From NCBI GenBank assembly GCA_028287035.1, contig JAQBQL010000264.1, forward strand, positions 7,891 through 71,890: a stretch of 64,000 nt of DNA, given 5' to 3'. Position numbers and translations under genes: made by a program. Every line of letters starts with the position of its first letter. Within the stretch, counting starts at the first letter, position 1. Positions 51,406 to 60,260 of the stretch are shown here, in pieces. This DNA comes from Labilithrix sp. Lineage in GTDB: Bacteria; Myxococcota; Polyangia; Polyangiales; Polyangiaceae. Under the pieces are notes generated by a model that was not told the origin of the DNA, ran no database searches, and saw only the letters and a program-made list of their open reading frames with translations.

Positions 51406-53202
51406 TCAGCTGCCGTCCGGCGGGTACAAGGCCTCGATCTCACGCTTGTATTTCGCGTTCACGGCCTTGCGCTTCAACTTCATCGTGGGGGTCAGCTCGC
51501 CGCCGTCGATCGTGAACTCGCAGGGGAGGATGGCGAAGCGCTTGATGGTCTGTACGCGCGCGAGCTTGTCGTTCACCGAGGCGATCTGCCTGTCGACGTG
51601 GCCGCGGAAGATCTCGCAGGTCGCGGCGTCCTCCGCGGTGCGGGCCGGGCTGCCGGCCACCGCCGCCTCGGCCGCGACGCGCTCCGGATCGAGCGTCAGC
51701 AGCGCGGCCACGTACTTCCTCCGGTCGCCGACCACCACCGCGTGCTGGATGATCGGGATGCTCTTCAGGTGGCCCTCGAGCAGCTGCGGCGCGATGTTCT
51801 CGCCGCCGGCGGTGATGAGCAGGTCCTTCTTCCGGTCGGTGATGCGGAGGAAGCCGTCGACATCGATCGCGCCGATATCCCCCGAGTGGAGCCAGCCCTC
51901 GTCGTCGAGGGCCTCCTTCGTGGCCTCGGCGTCCTTCAAGTACCCCTTGAAGACGTGCTTGCCGCGCATCAGGACCTCTCCGTCGCTCGCGATGACGAGC
52001 TCGGTCCCGGGAAGCCTCCGGCCGCAGGTCCCGGTGCGATAGCGCTCCGGGAGCGACACCGTCGCCGGTCCCGTGCACTCGCTCATCCCGTAGACCTCGA
52101 GCAGCGGGATGCCGAGGGCGAGAAAGAAGTCGAGCGTGTCACGCGAGATGGGCGCGGCGGCGGTCACGCACACGCGGCAGCGATCGAGGCCGAGCCGCTT
52201 GCGCACGGCGTCGAACACGAGGCGCTTCGCGACCGGATAGAGCAGCGGCTTCTTCGCCCCCCGCTGCTCGGCGAGGCCGCCGGCCAGGCCGACGCGTCGC
52301 GCCCACGCCACCAGCTTCTTCCGGAGCGGCGGGCCGCTCGCGCCGGCCGCCTGCATGCGGGCCTGGATCTTCTCCCAGACGCGAGGGACGCCCATGAACA
52401 GCGTCGGACGGACCTCGGGGAGCGCTTCGCCGAGCTTCTCGACGCTCTCCACGAAGTACACGAGCGACCCGACCTTCATGGGACCGTGGATGGTGAGGAT
52501 CTGCTCGGCGACGTGGCTGAGCGGGAGGTAGCTCAGCGTCACGTCGTCGGGGGTGAAGTCGAGGGTGTCGAGGGCGGTCCCCGCGGTCCACACGCAGTTG
52601 GTGTGGGTGATCATCACCGCCTTCGGCTCGCCGGTGGTGCCGGACGTGTAGATCAGCGTGCAGACGTCGTCCGGCCTCTGCTCGGCCATCCGCGCCTCGA
52701 GGGCCGCGTCGGGAAGCTCGTCGCCGAGGGCGAGGAGCTCGCGCCACGAGAGCACCCGCAGCGCCGTGTCGCCGCCCGACGTGGCGGGTAGCCCGAGCAT
52801 CTGCACGACGACCTCGAGCTTCGGCAGCCGCTCCTTCTCGGCGACGAGCTTCGCCACCTGCTCGGGCGTGTCGGCGAACGCCACGCGCGCCTCGCAGTGC
52901 GCCGTGACGTACGCGACCTGCGCCGGGCTGCTCGTCGTGTAGATCCCGGCGGGCATCGCCCCGGCATGGATCGCCCCGAGGTCGGCAATCAGCCACTCGG
53001 GCGAGTTCTGCCCGAGCAGGCTCACGCCTTCGCCCTTCGTGACGCCGAGCTTCATCAGCGCCTTGGCGACGCGGCGCGCGTCGGTCGCGTACTCCTTCCA
53101 CGTGGTCGTCTGCCACGCGCCGTTGCGCTTCGCGCGGAAGGCCGGGCGGCTCCCGTACTTCGCCGCCGTCTCTGCCAGGACCTCGAAGACGAGCGTCGCC
53201 AT
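51406..53202 (-). CDS. Long-chain acyl-CoA synthetase (AMP-binding)
   Basis: The product has 598 residues from the ATG at 53202. ANL-superfamily motifs: TLIYTSGTTGEPKAVMITH (phosphate loop), YGMSECTGPATV, DGWLHSGDIGAIDVDGFLRITDRKKDLLI (ATP/ribose and hinge), and the C-terminal PTMKLKRKAV Lys. Each is cited only as a recognition block. It resembles FadD/Fad15-like long-chain ligases of 600 residues. It activates fatty acids with CoA for degradation or lipid synthesis. The upstream frame is open but not coding. Confidence 0.93.
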   Translation of the reverse strand: MATLVFEVLAETAAKYGSRPAFRAKRNGAWQTTTWKEYATDARRVAKALMKLGVTKGEGVSLLGQNSPEWLIADLGAIHAGAMPAGIYTTSSPAQVAYVTAHCEARVAFADTPEQVAKLVAEKERLPKLEVVVQMLGLPATSGGDTALRVLSWRELLALGDELPDAALEARMAEQRPDDVCTLIYTSGTTGEPKAVMITHTNCVWTAGTALDTLDFTPDDVTLSYLPLSHVAEQILTIHGPMKVGSLVYFVESVEKLGEALPEVRPTLFMGVPRVWEKIQARMQAAGASGPPLRKKLVAWARRVGLAGGLAEQRGAKKPLLYPVAKRLVFDAVRKRLGLDRCRVCVTAAAPISRDTLDFFLALGIPLLEVYGMSECTGPATVSLPERYRTGTCGRRLPGTELVIASDGEVLMRGKHVFKGYLKDAEATKEALDDEGWLHSGDIGAIDVDGFLRITDRKKDLLITAGGENIAPQLLEGHLKSIPIIQHAVVVGDRRKYVAALLTLDPERVAAEAAVAGSPARTAEDAATCEIFRGHVDRQIASVNDKLARVQTIKRFAILPCEFTIDGGELTPTMKLKRKAVNAKYKREIEALYPPDGS

Positions 53203-53336
53203 GATGCGGGATGTTAGTGCTCGCCCGAAGCCGGCGTCGAGCCGCGGCCCGAGCTCGGCCGCCAGTCCCACGCTCCGCCGCGCTGCGCCAAGCGCGGCTT
53301 TGTGGCCCGTCGGCCCGCGGTCGGTCATCCTTTGAT

Positions 53337-54191
53337 GTGGAGGATGAAGTCCTGTCTCTCCACTTCCCGAAGATCGCCGCAAATACCCTGACGATCGTGA
53401 CCGCCCTCCTGGGGCTCGCGATGCGTTCTCCTGCCGCCGAGCACGGCGCGCCCGCTGCGCCCGCGCCCGCGCCCGCGCCCGCCCTCGCCCCGTCCGCGCC
53501 GGCCGCCGTCCGCGAGCTGAGCGCCGCGCCGGGCACGCGCTCCCCCTGCGCGAGCGGGATGGTGCTCGTCGACGGCGACTACTGCCCCGAGCCCGAGCAG
53601 GTCTGCCTGAAGTGGCTCGACCCGCCGCCCTACGACAACCTGCGGTGCGGCGAGTTCAAGAAGCCTGCATCCTGCAAGGTCCCGCGCGTTCATCGACGGT
53701 ACTGCGTGGATCGCGACGAGTATGCCGAGCCCGCGGCGAGCGTCGCCGAGGCCCTCCCGCTCGTGAACAAGACCTGGACCGAGGCGAAGGGCCTGTGCGA
53801 GCAGCGCGGCGCGCGATTGTGCAAGGAGAGCGAATGGGAGTTCGCCTGCGAGGGGGAGGCGATGCTCCCCTACCCGTACGGGTTCTCGCGCGAGGCGGGC
53901 ATGTGCAACATCGACCGCACCGATCTCGGCGGCGCCGGCGACAAGCTCACCGATCACCGCGCGTCGGCGGGATCGTTCCCCGGCTGCACGAGCCCGTTCG
54001 GCGCGCACCACATGACCGGCAACGTCGACGAGTGGGCGGAACGCGAGGGCGCGACGGCTCCGCACCGCTCGGCGCTCCGTGGTGGATGGTGGCTTCCCGG
54101 CCGCAATCGGTGCCGCGCCGCCACCCTGCACCACGACGAGAATTACGGCGCCAAGCAGGTCGGCTTCCGCTGCTGCGCCGACGCCGGCTGA
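53337..54191 (+). CDS. Exported SUMF1/formylglycine-generating-enzyme-like domain protein
   Basis: The product has about 284 residues from the GTG at 53337. This start gives a signal-like hydrophobic segment. An ATG at 53421 would remove it. A Pro/Ala hexamer-repeat linker follows. The globular part (about 80-284) has the SUMF1 pattern: YCVDRDEY, RLCKESEWEFACEGE, MTGNVDEWAE, RGGWWLPGRNRCRA and VGFRCC at the end. About 14 cysteines in the mature part suggest disulfides. Known copper-binding cysteines of true formylglycine-generating enzymes cannot be assigned, and the fold is also used as a non-catalytic module. The gene is divergent from the acyl-CoA ligase gene (134 bases). Confidence 0.78.
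   Translation: MEDEVLSLHFPKIAANTLTIVTALLGLAMRSPAAEHGAPAAPAPAPAPALAPSAPAAVRELSAAPGTRSPCASGMVLVDGDYCPEPEQVCLKWLDPPPYDNLRCGEFKKPASCKVPRVHRRYCVDRDEYAEPAASVAEALPLVNKTWTEAKGLCEQRGARLCKESEWEFACEGEAMLPYPYGFSREAGMCNIDRTDLGGAGDKLTDHRASAGSFPGCTSPFGAHHMTGNVDEWAEREGATAPHRSALRGGWWLPGRNRCRAATLHHDENYGAKQVGFRCCADAG
53457..53480. repeat. Hexanucleotide repeat encoding a Pro-Ala linker
   Basis: Four perfect copies of GCGCCC lie in the linker of the SUMF1-like gene, coding for alternating Pro and Ala. Unit loss or gain keeps the frame and would change only linker length. Confidence 0.85.
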
Positions 54192-54198
54192 CCGTCGG

Positions 54199-55179
54199 TC
54201 ACCCGAAGTCGTTCGCGGGCCGCGGCGCTGCCGGGGCCAGACCCGTCGCGAGCGCCTCGATGCGGCTCGCCTCGTCGTGACGACCGAGCTCCCGCGCGGT
54301 GCGCGCGTAGCGGTTCATCTCCTCGGTGCCGACGACGGCCGCGTTCTGCTGCAGCGTCGGGAGCAGCTCCGCCCACTCGCCCTCGATGAGGAGCGCGTAG
54401 CAGTAGATGCGCAGCGCGACGGCGCGCAGATCCTCCGACGCCTGCGGCACGATCACGGGCCGGAGCAACGCGATGGCGGCGCGGCCGTCCTGCTTGTCGA
54501 GCGCGCGGTAGGCCGCCTCGATCGCCGCGGCGAGCGGCACGTCGGCGCGGCGCGTGTCGACCTGCCGGTATGCCTGGAAGTTCGACCACGTGAAGAAGGC
54601 GGCGAGCGCGCCGAGCCACCACTGACCCGCCATGAACGCATACGCGAGGAAGAGGCCGCCGACGACGATCGACACGATGCGCGCCGGCTTCTCGCCCTTG
54701 CCCTTCGTGACGATGTGCAGGCCGCTCCGGAGCACGTTGCCGCCGTCGAGCGGCAGCATCGGCGCCAGGTTGTAGACGCCCCAGTAGAAGTTCACCTGGA
54801 AGGCGAGCGACAGGGCCAGCGCCATGCGGGCGCTTGCCGGGTGGAACCCGAGCCGGCCGACCGCGATCAGGATGCCGGCGATCGCGAACCCGGCGAACGG
54901 GCCGGCGGCGCTGATCGCCATCGACCGCCAGTGCCCGACGTCGCGGTCGTTCTGCCACGACGTCGTGCCGCCCATGCCGTGGAGCTCGATGCGCGGCACG
55001 AGCCCGAACGCGCGGCCCACCATCGCGTGGCCCAGCTCGTGGACGATCACCGAGACGAAGACGACGACTCCCCAGATGGCGATGAGGTCGGGACGGCGGA
55101 GCTGCGCGCCCAGCACGAGCACGAGGAAGAGAAACGCTCCCCGCACGCGCACCGGGATCGAGCCGAGACGGAACTGCAC
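54199..55179 (-). CDS. Site-2-protease-type membrane metallopeptidase (M50) with helical C-terminus
   Basis: The protein has 326 residues and starts at GTG. The zinc motif HELGH (His47, Glu48, His51) lies in the second hydrophobic segment and LPLDGG (Asp145) in a later one, the hallmark of intramembrane M50 peptidases. There are five or six hydrophobic segments up to about residue 210. The last 115 residues are a soluble helical, TPR-like domain (RALDKQDGRAAIALLRPV and ARELGRHDEASRIEAL). Such enzymes cleave membrane-bound regulators. No substrate gene, such as an anti-sigma factor, is adjacent. It converges on the SUMF1-like gene. Confidence 0.9.
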   Translation of the reverse strand: MQFRLGSIPVRVRGAFLFLVLVLGAQLRRPDLIAIWGVVVFVSVIVHELGHAMVGRAFGLVPRIELHGMGGTTSWQNDRDVGHWRSMAISAAGPFAGFAIAGILIAVGRLGFHPASARMALALSLAFQVNFYWGVYNLAPMLPLDGGNVLRSGLHIVTKGKGEKPARIVSIVVGGLFLAYAFMAGQWWLGALAAFFTWSNFQAYRQVDTRRADVPLAAAIEAAYRALDKQDGRAAIALLRPVIVPQASEDLRAVALRIYCYALLIEGEWAELLPTLQQNAAVVGTEEMNRYARTARELGRHDEASRIEALATGLAPAAPRPANDFG

Positions 55180-55204
55180 GACGCGAGCTTAGCGCGCTCG
55201 CCGG

Positions 55205-55738
55205 TCAGAGGACGATCTTGCGGATCTTCGCGACGATCTCGGCGATCGGCGTCGTCTTCGGGAAGTAGTGGCACGCGCCGAGCACGAGGGCCTGCGTCAC
55301 GTCCTGCGGGGTGTTACGCGACGACACGAACATGATCGGGATGCGCTTGGTGAGCGGGTTGCCCTTCATGATCCTGGCGAGCGTGAAGCCGTCGAGCCGC
55401 GGCATGACGACCTCGCACACGATCATCGCCGGCGAGACGCCCTGCGAGGCGAGGGTCGCTGCCTCCATGCCGTCGCTTGCCTCGACGACGTCGTAGAACG
55501 GCTCGATCCCGGCCCGGAGGCGCTCGCGCATCGCCGGGTCCTCGTCGACCACGATGACCGTCTTGCGCGCGGCCGCCGGGAACGCCGAGCCCGGAACGCT
55601 CGACTGGCGCTGCAGACCGGCGCCCGTCATCGCCCGCGCCTCGGCGAGCGCGTCCTTGAGGTTCGAGGGGGGTCGCACCGAGCCGACGGCGGGGGGCGGC
55701 GGCGGACGGGTCGAGGGAGCCTTGGGCTTGAAGGTCAT
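55205..55738 (-). CDS. Response regulator with Glu in place of the phospho-acceptor Asp
   Basis: The protein has 177 residues. A 55-residue disordered Pro/Ser/Arg-rich N-terminus is followed by a receiver domain (about 58-177): VVDEDPAM (acidic pocket), then MIVCEVVMPRLDG, where the usual D before V-x-M-P is Glu109, then FVSSRN and PKTTP with the conserved Lys. The codon is GAG, one base from Asp codons. Glutamate at this site often mimics the phosphorylated state, so the protein could be permanently active. No DNA-binding domain is present. It lies 25 bases upstream of the site-2 protease gene on the same strand. Confidence 0.88.
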   Translation of the reverse strand: MTFKPKAPSTRPPPPPAVGSVRPPSNLKDALAEARAMTGAGLQRQSSVPGSAFPAAARKTVIVVDEDPAMRERLRAGIEPFYDVVEASDGMEAATLASQGVSPAMIVCEVVMPRLDGFTLARIMKGNPLTKRIPIMFVSSRNTPQDVTQALVLGACHYFPKTTPIAEIVAKIRKIVL

Positions 55739-55773
55739 GTCAGATCACGGTCCGGGCGGGGCCAGCGATCTGG

Positions 55774-56598
55774 TTATAGCACCCGGCCGGCAAGGCTCTT
55801 ACGTGCGAGCCGGCCCGCCAGATCCCCGAAGATCCGGCGCGCGACGCGCGGCGACAAGGCGTTGATCAGCATGACGATCTTCATGACGGCGCCGGGCACG
55901 ACCATGGCGCGCCCCCGCTCGAAGCCCGCCAGCGCCACGCGCGCGCAGTGCTCGGCCGTGATCTCGACGAACGCGGGGACCGCCTTGCCCGTGGGATTGC
56001 CCATGACCTGCTCGAACTCGGTGCGCACCGGGCCGGGACAGATCTGCGTGGCGACGACGCCCGTGCCCGCGAGGTCGTGCCGCAAGGACTCGGTGAACCC
56101 GGTCACGTAGTGCTTCGTCGCGGCGTACGTCGCGAACATCGGCATCGTCGCGAGCCCGAAGCCGGAGCTGACGTTGAGGATCCCGCCGCGGCGGCGCGCC
56201 ACCATGCCGGGCAGGAAGGCAAGCGTCAGGAGGGTGAGGCTCGTCACGTTGAGATCGATCATCGCGGCGGCCTTCGCCGGGTCCGCCGCGTCGGCGAGGC
56301 CCATCATGCCGACGCCTGCGTTGTTGACGAGCACGTCGACCGCGAGGCCCCGCGCCTCTACCTCGGCGACGAGGGACTCGACGTCCGCGCGCACGCCGAG
56401 GTCACAGCCGAGCACCACCGCGCGGAGGCCCGGCGTCCGCGCGACGAGCTCGGCCCGCAGCGTCTCGAGCCGCTCGGTGCGGCGCGCGACGAGCACGAGC
56501 GTCGCGACGCGTGGCCCGAGGAGGCGCGCCATCGCCAGGCCGATGCCGGAAGAGGCGCCGGTGAGAAGGACCGTCTGACCGTCGAGCACGCCGCGCAT
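55774..56598 (-). CDS. Short-chain dehydrogenase/reductase
   Basis: The protein has 274 residues and is a classical SDR: TGASSGIGLAMARLL, ARR after the second strand (NADP preference), NNAGVGMMG, ILNVSSGFG (Ser), YAATKHYV (Tyr/Lys), and CPGPVRTEF. The C-terminal extension has a hydrophobic stretch (VVPGAVMKIVMLINAL) that may touch the membrane. This matches DltE-like SDRs acting on lipids or long-chain ketones. It starts 17 bases after the stop of the alpha/beta hydrolase gene, so they may be cotranscribed. Confidence 0.9.
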   Translation of the reverse strand: MRGVLDGQTVLLTGASSGIGLAMARLLGPRVATLVLVARRTERLETLRAELVARTPGLRAVVLGCDLGVRADVESLVAEVEARGLAVDVLVNNAGVGMMGLADAADPAKAAAMIDLNVTSLTLLTLAFLPGMVARRRGGILNVSSGFGLATMPMFATYAATKHYVTGFTESLRHDLAGTGVVATQICPGPVRTEFEQVMGNPTGKAVPAFVEITAEHCARVALAGFERGRAMVVPGAVMKIVMLINALSPRVARRIFGDLAGRLARKSLAGRVL

Positions 56599-56615
56599 TC
56601 AGGATCCCTTCCTCG

Positions 56616-57329
56616 TCATGGTTGCCGCCTGCGCTTCGGACGCGCCTTCGGAGCGGGCGCCTTCACGAACGCCGCGATCGCATCGGCAGCGGCGCCGAGC
56701 GCCTCGTCCTGGGCCTCGGCACCGGCGCTCTTCGGCAGCGCCAGCGAGTGGTCGCCGCCGTCCACGAGGTGCAGCGAAGCGCGCGGGAGCCGGCGAACGA
56801 GCTTCGTGAGCTCCGGCCCGTCGCCGAACGGGTCGCGCGATCCCTGCACGAAGAGCAGCGGGAACGGGATCTGCGCCAGGTGCTCGTCGCGGCGCGCCAG
56901 CGGCTTGCCCGGCGGATGCAGCGGATAGCCGAGGAACACGAGCCCGCCGAGCGACAGGCCCTCGCCGGCCGGGGTCGCTGCGAGGTTGGAGGCGATGCGC
57001 CCGCCCATCGATTTGCCGCCGATGAAGAGCCGCTCCGATCGTAGACCGACGCGGGCGCGAACGCTCGCGACCGCCGCGTGCCACGTCGCCTCGAGCACGT
57101 CGCTGCGGTCGGGGAGCTTCTTGCCACGCGCCATGTAGAGAAAATCGAACGTGATGACGTCCATGCCGCGCGCCGCGAGACGAGCCGCCATTCCCACCAT
57201 GAACGGGTGCGCCTGCCCGGTGCCGGCGCCGTGCGCGAGCACGAGGGTGACGCCGAGCGGATCCTTCGCGCGATGGATCGTCGCGGTGGTGCGCCCGTGT
57301 GCGGCGACGTCGAATTCGAAGCGCTTCAC
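56616..57329 (-). CDS. Alpha/beta hydrolase of the KANL3/Tex30 type
   Basis: The product has 237 residues from the GTG at 57329. A TTG one codon upstream is also possible. Family motifs are [25 protein letters not shown], and nucleophile elbow [11 protein letters not shown] (Ser), then QGSRDPFG (Asp) and DGGDHSL (His). The GAG-type start and FxF-Y-M segment match the KANL3/Tex30 hydrolases. It ends in a Lys/Arg/Pro-rich tail. The substrate is unknown. Confidence 0.88.
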   Translation of the reverse strand: MKRFEFDVAAHGRTTATIHRAKDPLGVTLVLAHGAGTGQAHPFMVGMAARLAARGMDVITFDFLYMARGKKLPDRSDVLEATWHAAVASVRARVGLRSERLFIGGKSMGGRIASNLAATPAGEGLSLGGLVFLGYPLHPPGKPLARRDEHLAQIPFPLLFVQGSRDPFGDGPELTKLVRRLPRASLHLVDGGDHSLALPKSAGAEAQDEALGAAADAIAAFVKAPAPKARPKRRRQP

Positions 57330-57358
57330 CAAGCGCCTCGAGCCTAGAGGCAGTCACG

Positions 57359-58354
57359 TCAGAGCGCGAGCGCCCACTTCGCCCAGACCGGGCTCGCCTG
57401 CTCGGGGCTCATGCCGACCACGTCCGTGAACGCCTGCCGGCCAGTGGGGTCGGCGGCGGCGGTGTCGCGCCAGCGCTGGTAGAAGGGCCACAGCTTCCCG
57501 CGCGCGTCGAGCCACTGGCAGATGTACCGGGCCATCGCGTAGTGCAAGTCCTCGTCCTCGGAGCGGAACGTCTCGTCGGCCAGCGTGAAGACCGTCGCGA
57601 GCTGCGCGCGATCGCGTTCGGCGTGGCTCAGGAGGGCGCGGGCGAGGCGCGGATGCCGCCAGTTCTTGACGCCGTGGATCTCGCCGGGCCGCGGGATGAC
57701 CGGCGCCTCGAACACCGACGCGATCCCCTCGTTCAGCCACGTGGGCGCCTCCGGGAAGTCGGCCTCCACGAGTGGATGCACGATCTCGTGGGTCAGCGTG
57801 CCCGCGCCGAGCCCGATGTTCATCACCATGTAACGCCGTCCCGGCTCGTAGAAGCCGTAGTGCGCGAGGCAGGGCGCGCCGTACGTCGCCTTGCAGAACC
57901 GCTCGTACGAGCTGCCCTCCGGGAACAAGTAGACCGTGATCGCCTCGCCCGGCTTCTTCCCGAACCGGCCGTTGAGGTACGCGCTCATCGAGCTGCGCAT
58001 GAGCGCGACGCTCGACTCGAACGACGAGCTGGGGAAGCCGGGCGGGCCCACCACCACGAAGATGTCCGACACCACCGTGGCGAGCGCGCGCGGCCCGAGC
58101 TCGGTCCGCGCGGCGCCGATCCGTCGCTCGCGCTCGGCGGCGAGATCGTACGGCGGGGGCGCCGGCTCGGGCGCGCTCGGCGGGGGAGCCTCGACCACCG
58201 CCGCCGCGGGCGCCTTTGCCGACCCGGCGGCGGGCAGCGGCGGAGCGCTCGTCCTCGTCGCGGGCTCCGCGCGCTGGCAGCCTCCGAGCGGCGCGGCGAG
58301 CAGAGACGCGAGCACGACCACGGAGCGACAGGACAGGCGCATGCGTCCGTTCAT
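57359..58354 (-). CDS. Lipoprotein metallopeptidase-like protein (HExxH, gluzincin-type)
   Basis: The product has 331 residues from the ATG at 58354; an ATG at 58342 is possible. The signal peptide ends in PLGGC. A Pro/Ala-rich linker runs to about residue 85, then a domain with LTHEIVHPLVEADFPEAPTWLNEGIASVFE (cited as HEIVH and NEGIA): zinc-binding His-Glu-x2-His plus the distal Glu in the N-E-G-I-A motif, the pattern of DUF1570/peptidase-MA-like proteins. It is probably a periplasmic or surface peptidase of unknown target. It is followed by the hydrolase gene, 29 bases downstream. Confidence 0.82.
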   Translation of the reverse strand: MNGRMRLSCRSVVVLASLLAAPLGGCQRAEPATRTSAPPLPAAGSAKAPAAAVVEAPPPSAPEPAPPPYDLAAERERRIGAARTELGPRALATVVSDIFVVVGPPGFPSSSFESSVALMRSSMSAYLNGRFGKKPGEAITVYLFPEGSSYERFCKATYGAPCLAHYGFYEPGRRYMVMNIGLGAGTLTHEIVHPLVEADFPEAPTWLNEGIASVFEAPVIPRPGEIHGVKNWRHPRLARALLSHAERDRAQLATVFTLADETFRSEDEDLHYAMARYICQWLDARGKLWPFYQRWRDTAAADPTGRQAFTDVVGMSPEQASPVWAKWALAL

Positions 58355-58394
58355 CGCGCGTGAGACCCCGAGTGTGACCGCGTCCTTGGTCGGC

Positions 58395-59570
58395 TCAGGC
58401 GGCGAGCGACCCGAGGCGGTCGGGGAGACCGAACTCGTAGGTCGCGCCCCGCAGGCCGATCTCGACCACCCGGTCCCAGTAGCGCGAGCCGGCCGCGATC
58501 GCGCCGCGCTCCGCGAACGGCACGGCGCGTCGCAGGCTCTCCACGCCCGACACGAGCCGGCGCACCATCGGCATCGCGAAGCGGGCCCGGTTACGCGGGA
58601 CGTCGAGCTGGTCGGCCAGGGTGTCGCCCACGAGCTCACGGCAGAGCGTCGTCCCGAAGAGCCACTGGCGGGATGCATCGCGCTTCTGCTTGTCCGTGTG
58701 CACGTCCGTGAACGCCGCGTCGAAGAGCGCCTTCGTGAGGTCACGCGAGTCCTGATCGGGCGGGCCCATGGTGCTGTTGACCAGCTCGCCGAGGCGCTGC
58801 GCGTCCTGCTCGTTCGTCGGGAGGAGCTCGTCATCGACGCCGATCACCTTGCCGACCCATCGCCAGAGGTGCAGGTACGCCTCCGCCTCGTCCGGCGTCA
58901 CGCGCACCCCGAGCTTGCGCAGCCCGTCGAGCATGACGAGCGAGAAGAGCAACGTGGTGCCGGCCATGTCGTGCTGGTTGATGGGCGCGCCCCACTGCGC
59001 GTCATCCCACCGGCCGCTCCGCTGGATCATGCGGCGGACCTGCGCGTGGATGAGGCGGACCTTCAGCGTGATCTGCCAGCCGTCGTTGAACGGACGCATG
59101 CCGCGCGGGCGGGACACCGCCTGCACGAAGCGCGCGGTCTCGTTGAGGCGCCGCGCCGCCTGCTCCTTCAGCCGACCGGACATCACGAGCGGCTTGTTGC
59201 CTCCCGGCGTCGCGTAGCCGAGGACGATCGAGCGCGAGCCGAGCACCGCGCCGCCGAGCACGCCCTGCTTCATGAACATCTCGCCGCCCATGTCGCACGT
59301 CGACCAGTCGACCCACACCGGGACCGAGGCCGCCTGCTCGACGAAGTCGCGTACCGCGCGGGGCGCCGTGGGGATCGCGCGCTCGCCGCTGCGGAGGCCG
59401 AGCTCGAGGTGCCGCCAGCCCTCGCCCTTCGGAAGCTCGTCGAACGACGCGATCACCGCATCGGCGGCGGGATCCAGCCGGCTCAGGAACGCGCCGAGGC
59501 GATCGACGCGATCGCCCCATCGCAAGCGGGCTGCCGGGAGGTTCACGAAGCGCGCGGGGAAGGCCGTCAC
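58395..59570 (-). CDS. MpaB/Lcp-type oxygenase family protein (DUF2236)
   Basis: The protein has 391 residues. Family features are the helical region KVRLIHAQVRRM, WGAPINQHDMAGTTLLFS, and a long C-terminal helical bundle. The group includes the haem oxygenase Lcp, which cleaves rubber, and MpaB, which cleaves a prenyl side chain. Positions with Lys, Arg, Thr and His near RLIHAQ fit the haem pocket. An isoprenoid substrate is possible, and isoprenoid genes lie 13 kb away, but the substrate is unproven. No signal peptide is seen. Confidence 0.82.
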   Translation of the reverse strand: MTAFPARFVNLPAARLRWGDRVDRLGAFLSRLDPAADAVIASFDELPKGEGWRHLELGLRSGERAIPTAPRAVRDFVEQAASVPVWVDWSTCDMGGEMFMKQGVLGGAVLGSRSIVLGYATPGGNKPLVMSGRLKEQAARRLNETARFVQAVSRPRGMRPFNDGWQITLKVRLIHAQVRRMIQRSGRWDDAQWGAPINQHDMAGTTLLFSLVMLDGLRKLGVRVTPDEAEAYLHLWRWVGKVIGVDDELLPTNEQDAQRLGELVNSTMGPPDQDSRDLTKALFDAAFTDVHTDKQKRDASRQWLFGTTLCRELVGDTLADQLDVPRNRARFAMPMVRRLVSGVESLRRAVPFAERGAIAAGSRYWDRVVEIGLRGATYEFGLPDRLGSLAA

Positions 59571-59622
59571 GCCCTCGAGTCTGTCACGAAGGCGCGCGCT
59601 CGTCGAACGCGTCGGCGCGCCT

Positions 59623-60237
59623 TCAGAACGCGAGCGCGAGGATGGGACCGACGCCGAAGCCCTTGAAGTCGCTGCCGGTGATGACCTGGTAATTGGCCTC
59701 GACGCCGAGCCCGAACCGCATCGTGAAATGCACCATGAAACCGCCGCCCACCATCAAGGCGAGGCCGGTGTGATCGTCGCGCGCGTTGTCGCTCGCGGAC
59801 ACGAGCCCGGCGCCCACGCCACCCTCGACGAAGGGCGCGAACCGGTCGATCGGGAGCACGAGCTTGAGCACCGGCATCGCGAGGTACGTGTTCGGGTCAC
59901 TGAAGTATCCGCTCACGCGTGCGCCGGGCACCACGATCACGGAGCCCGTATCGAACCCGTACCCGAGCCGGACCGCCAGCGCGAACCCCGCCTCGCCGTC
60001 ACGGAAGAACACGCCGGGCGAGATCCCCCACTGGAATCCGGTGTTCCAGGCGACGACGATGCGTCGTCCTTCCGACATCTCGGGCTCGGGTTCGGGGAGG
60101 GGCTCGACCTGCGACGCCGGCGCGGCGGCCGGGTCCGCGAGGGGAGGAGCCGCCTCGACTTCTTGTGCCTGCGCCTGCGCCGGCAGCGCGAGCGCCGCCA
60201 CGATCACGGGAAGAACAGCGCGCACGAGATGCTTCAT
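59623..60237 (-). CDS. Small outer-membrane beta-barrel protein
   Basis: The protein has 204 residues. A signal peptide ends in AQAQA near residue 25. A Pro/Glu-rich linker follows, then an eight-strand-like barrel region (SPGVFFRDGEAGFALAVRLGYGF, AMPVLKLVLPIDRFAPFVEGGVGAG, GLALMVGGGFMVHFTMRFGLGVE), ending in LALAF with a terminal Phe. It resembles OmpW/OmpA-barrel-type porin-like proteins. No other domain is present. Confidence 0.8.
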   Translation of the reverse strand: MKHLVRAVLPVIVAALALPAQAQAQEVEAAPPLADPAAAPASQVEPLPEPEPEMSEGRRIVVAWNTGFQWGISPGVFFRDGEAGFALAVRLGYGFDTGSVIVVPGARVSGYFSDPNTYLAMPVLKLVLPIDRFAPFVEGGVGAGLVSASDNARDDHTGLALMVGGGFMVHFTMRFGLGVEANYQVITGSDFKGFGVGPILALAF

Positions 60238-60260
60238 CGCGGCGGCATCCTAGCCGAAGG

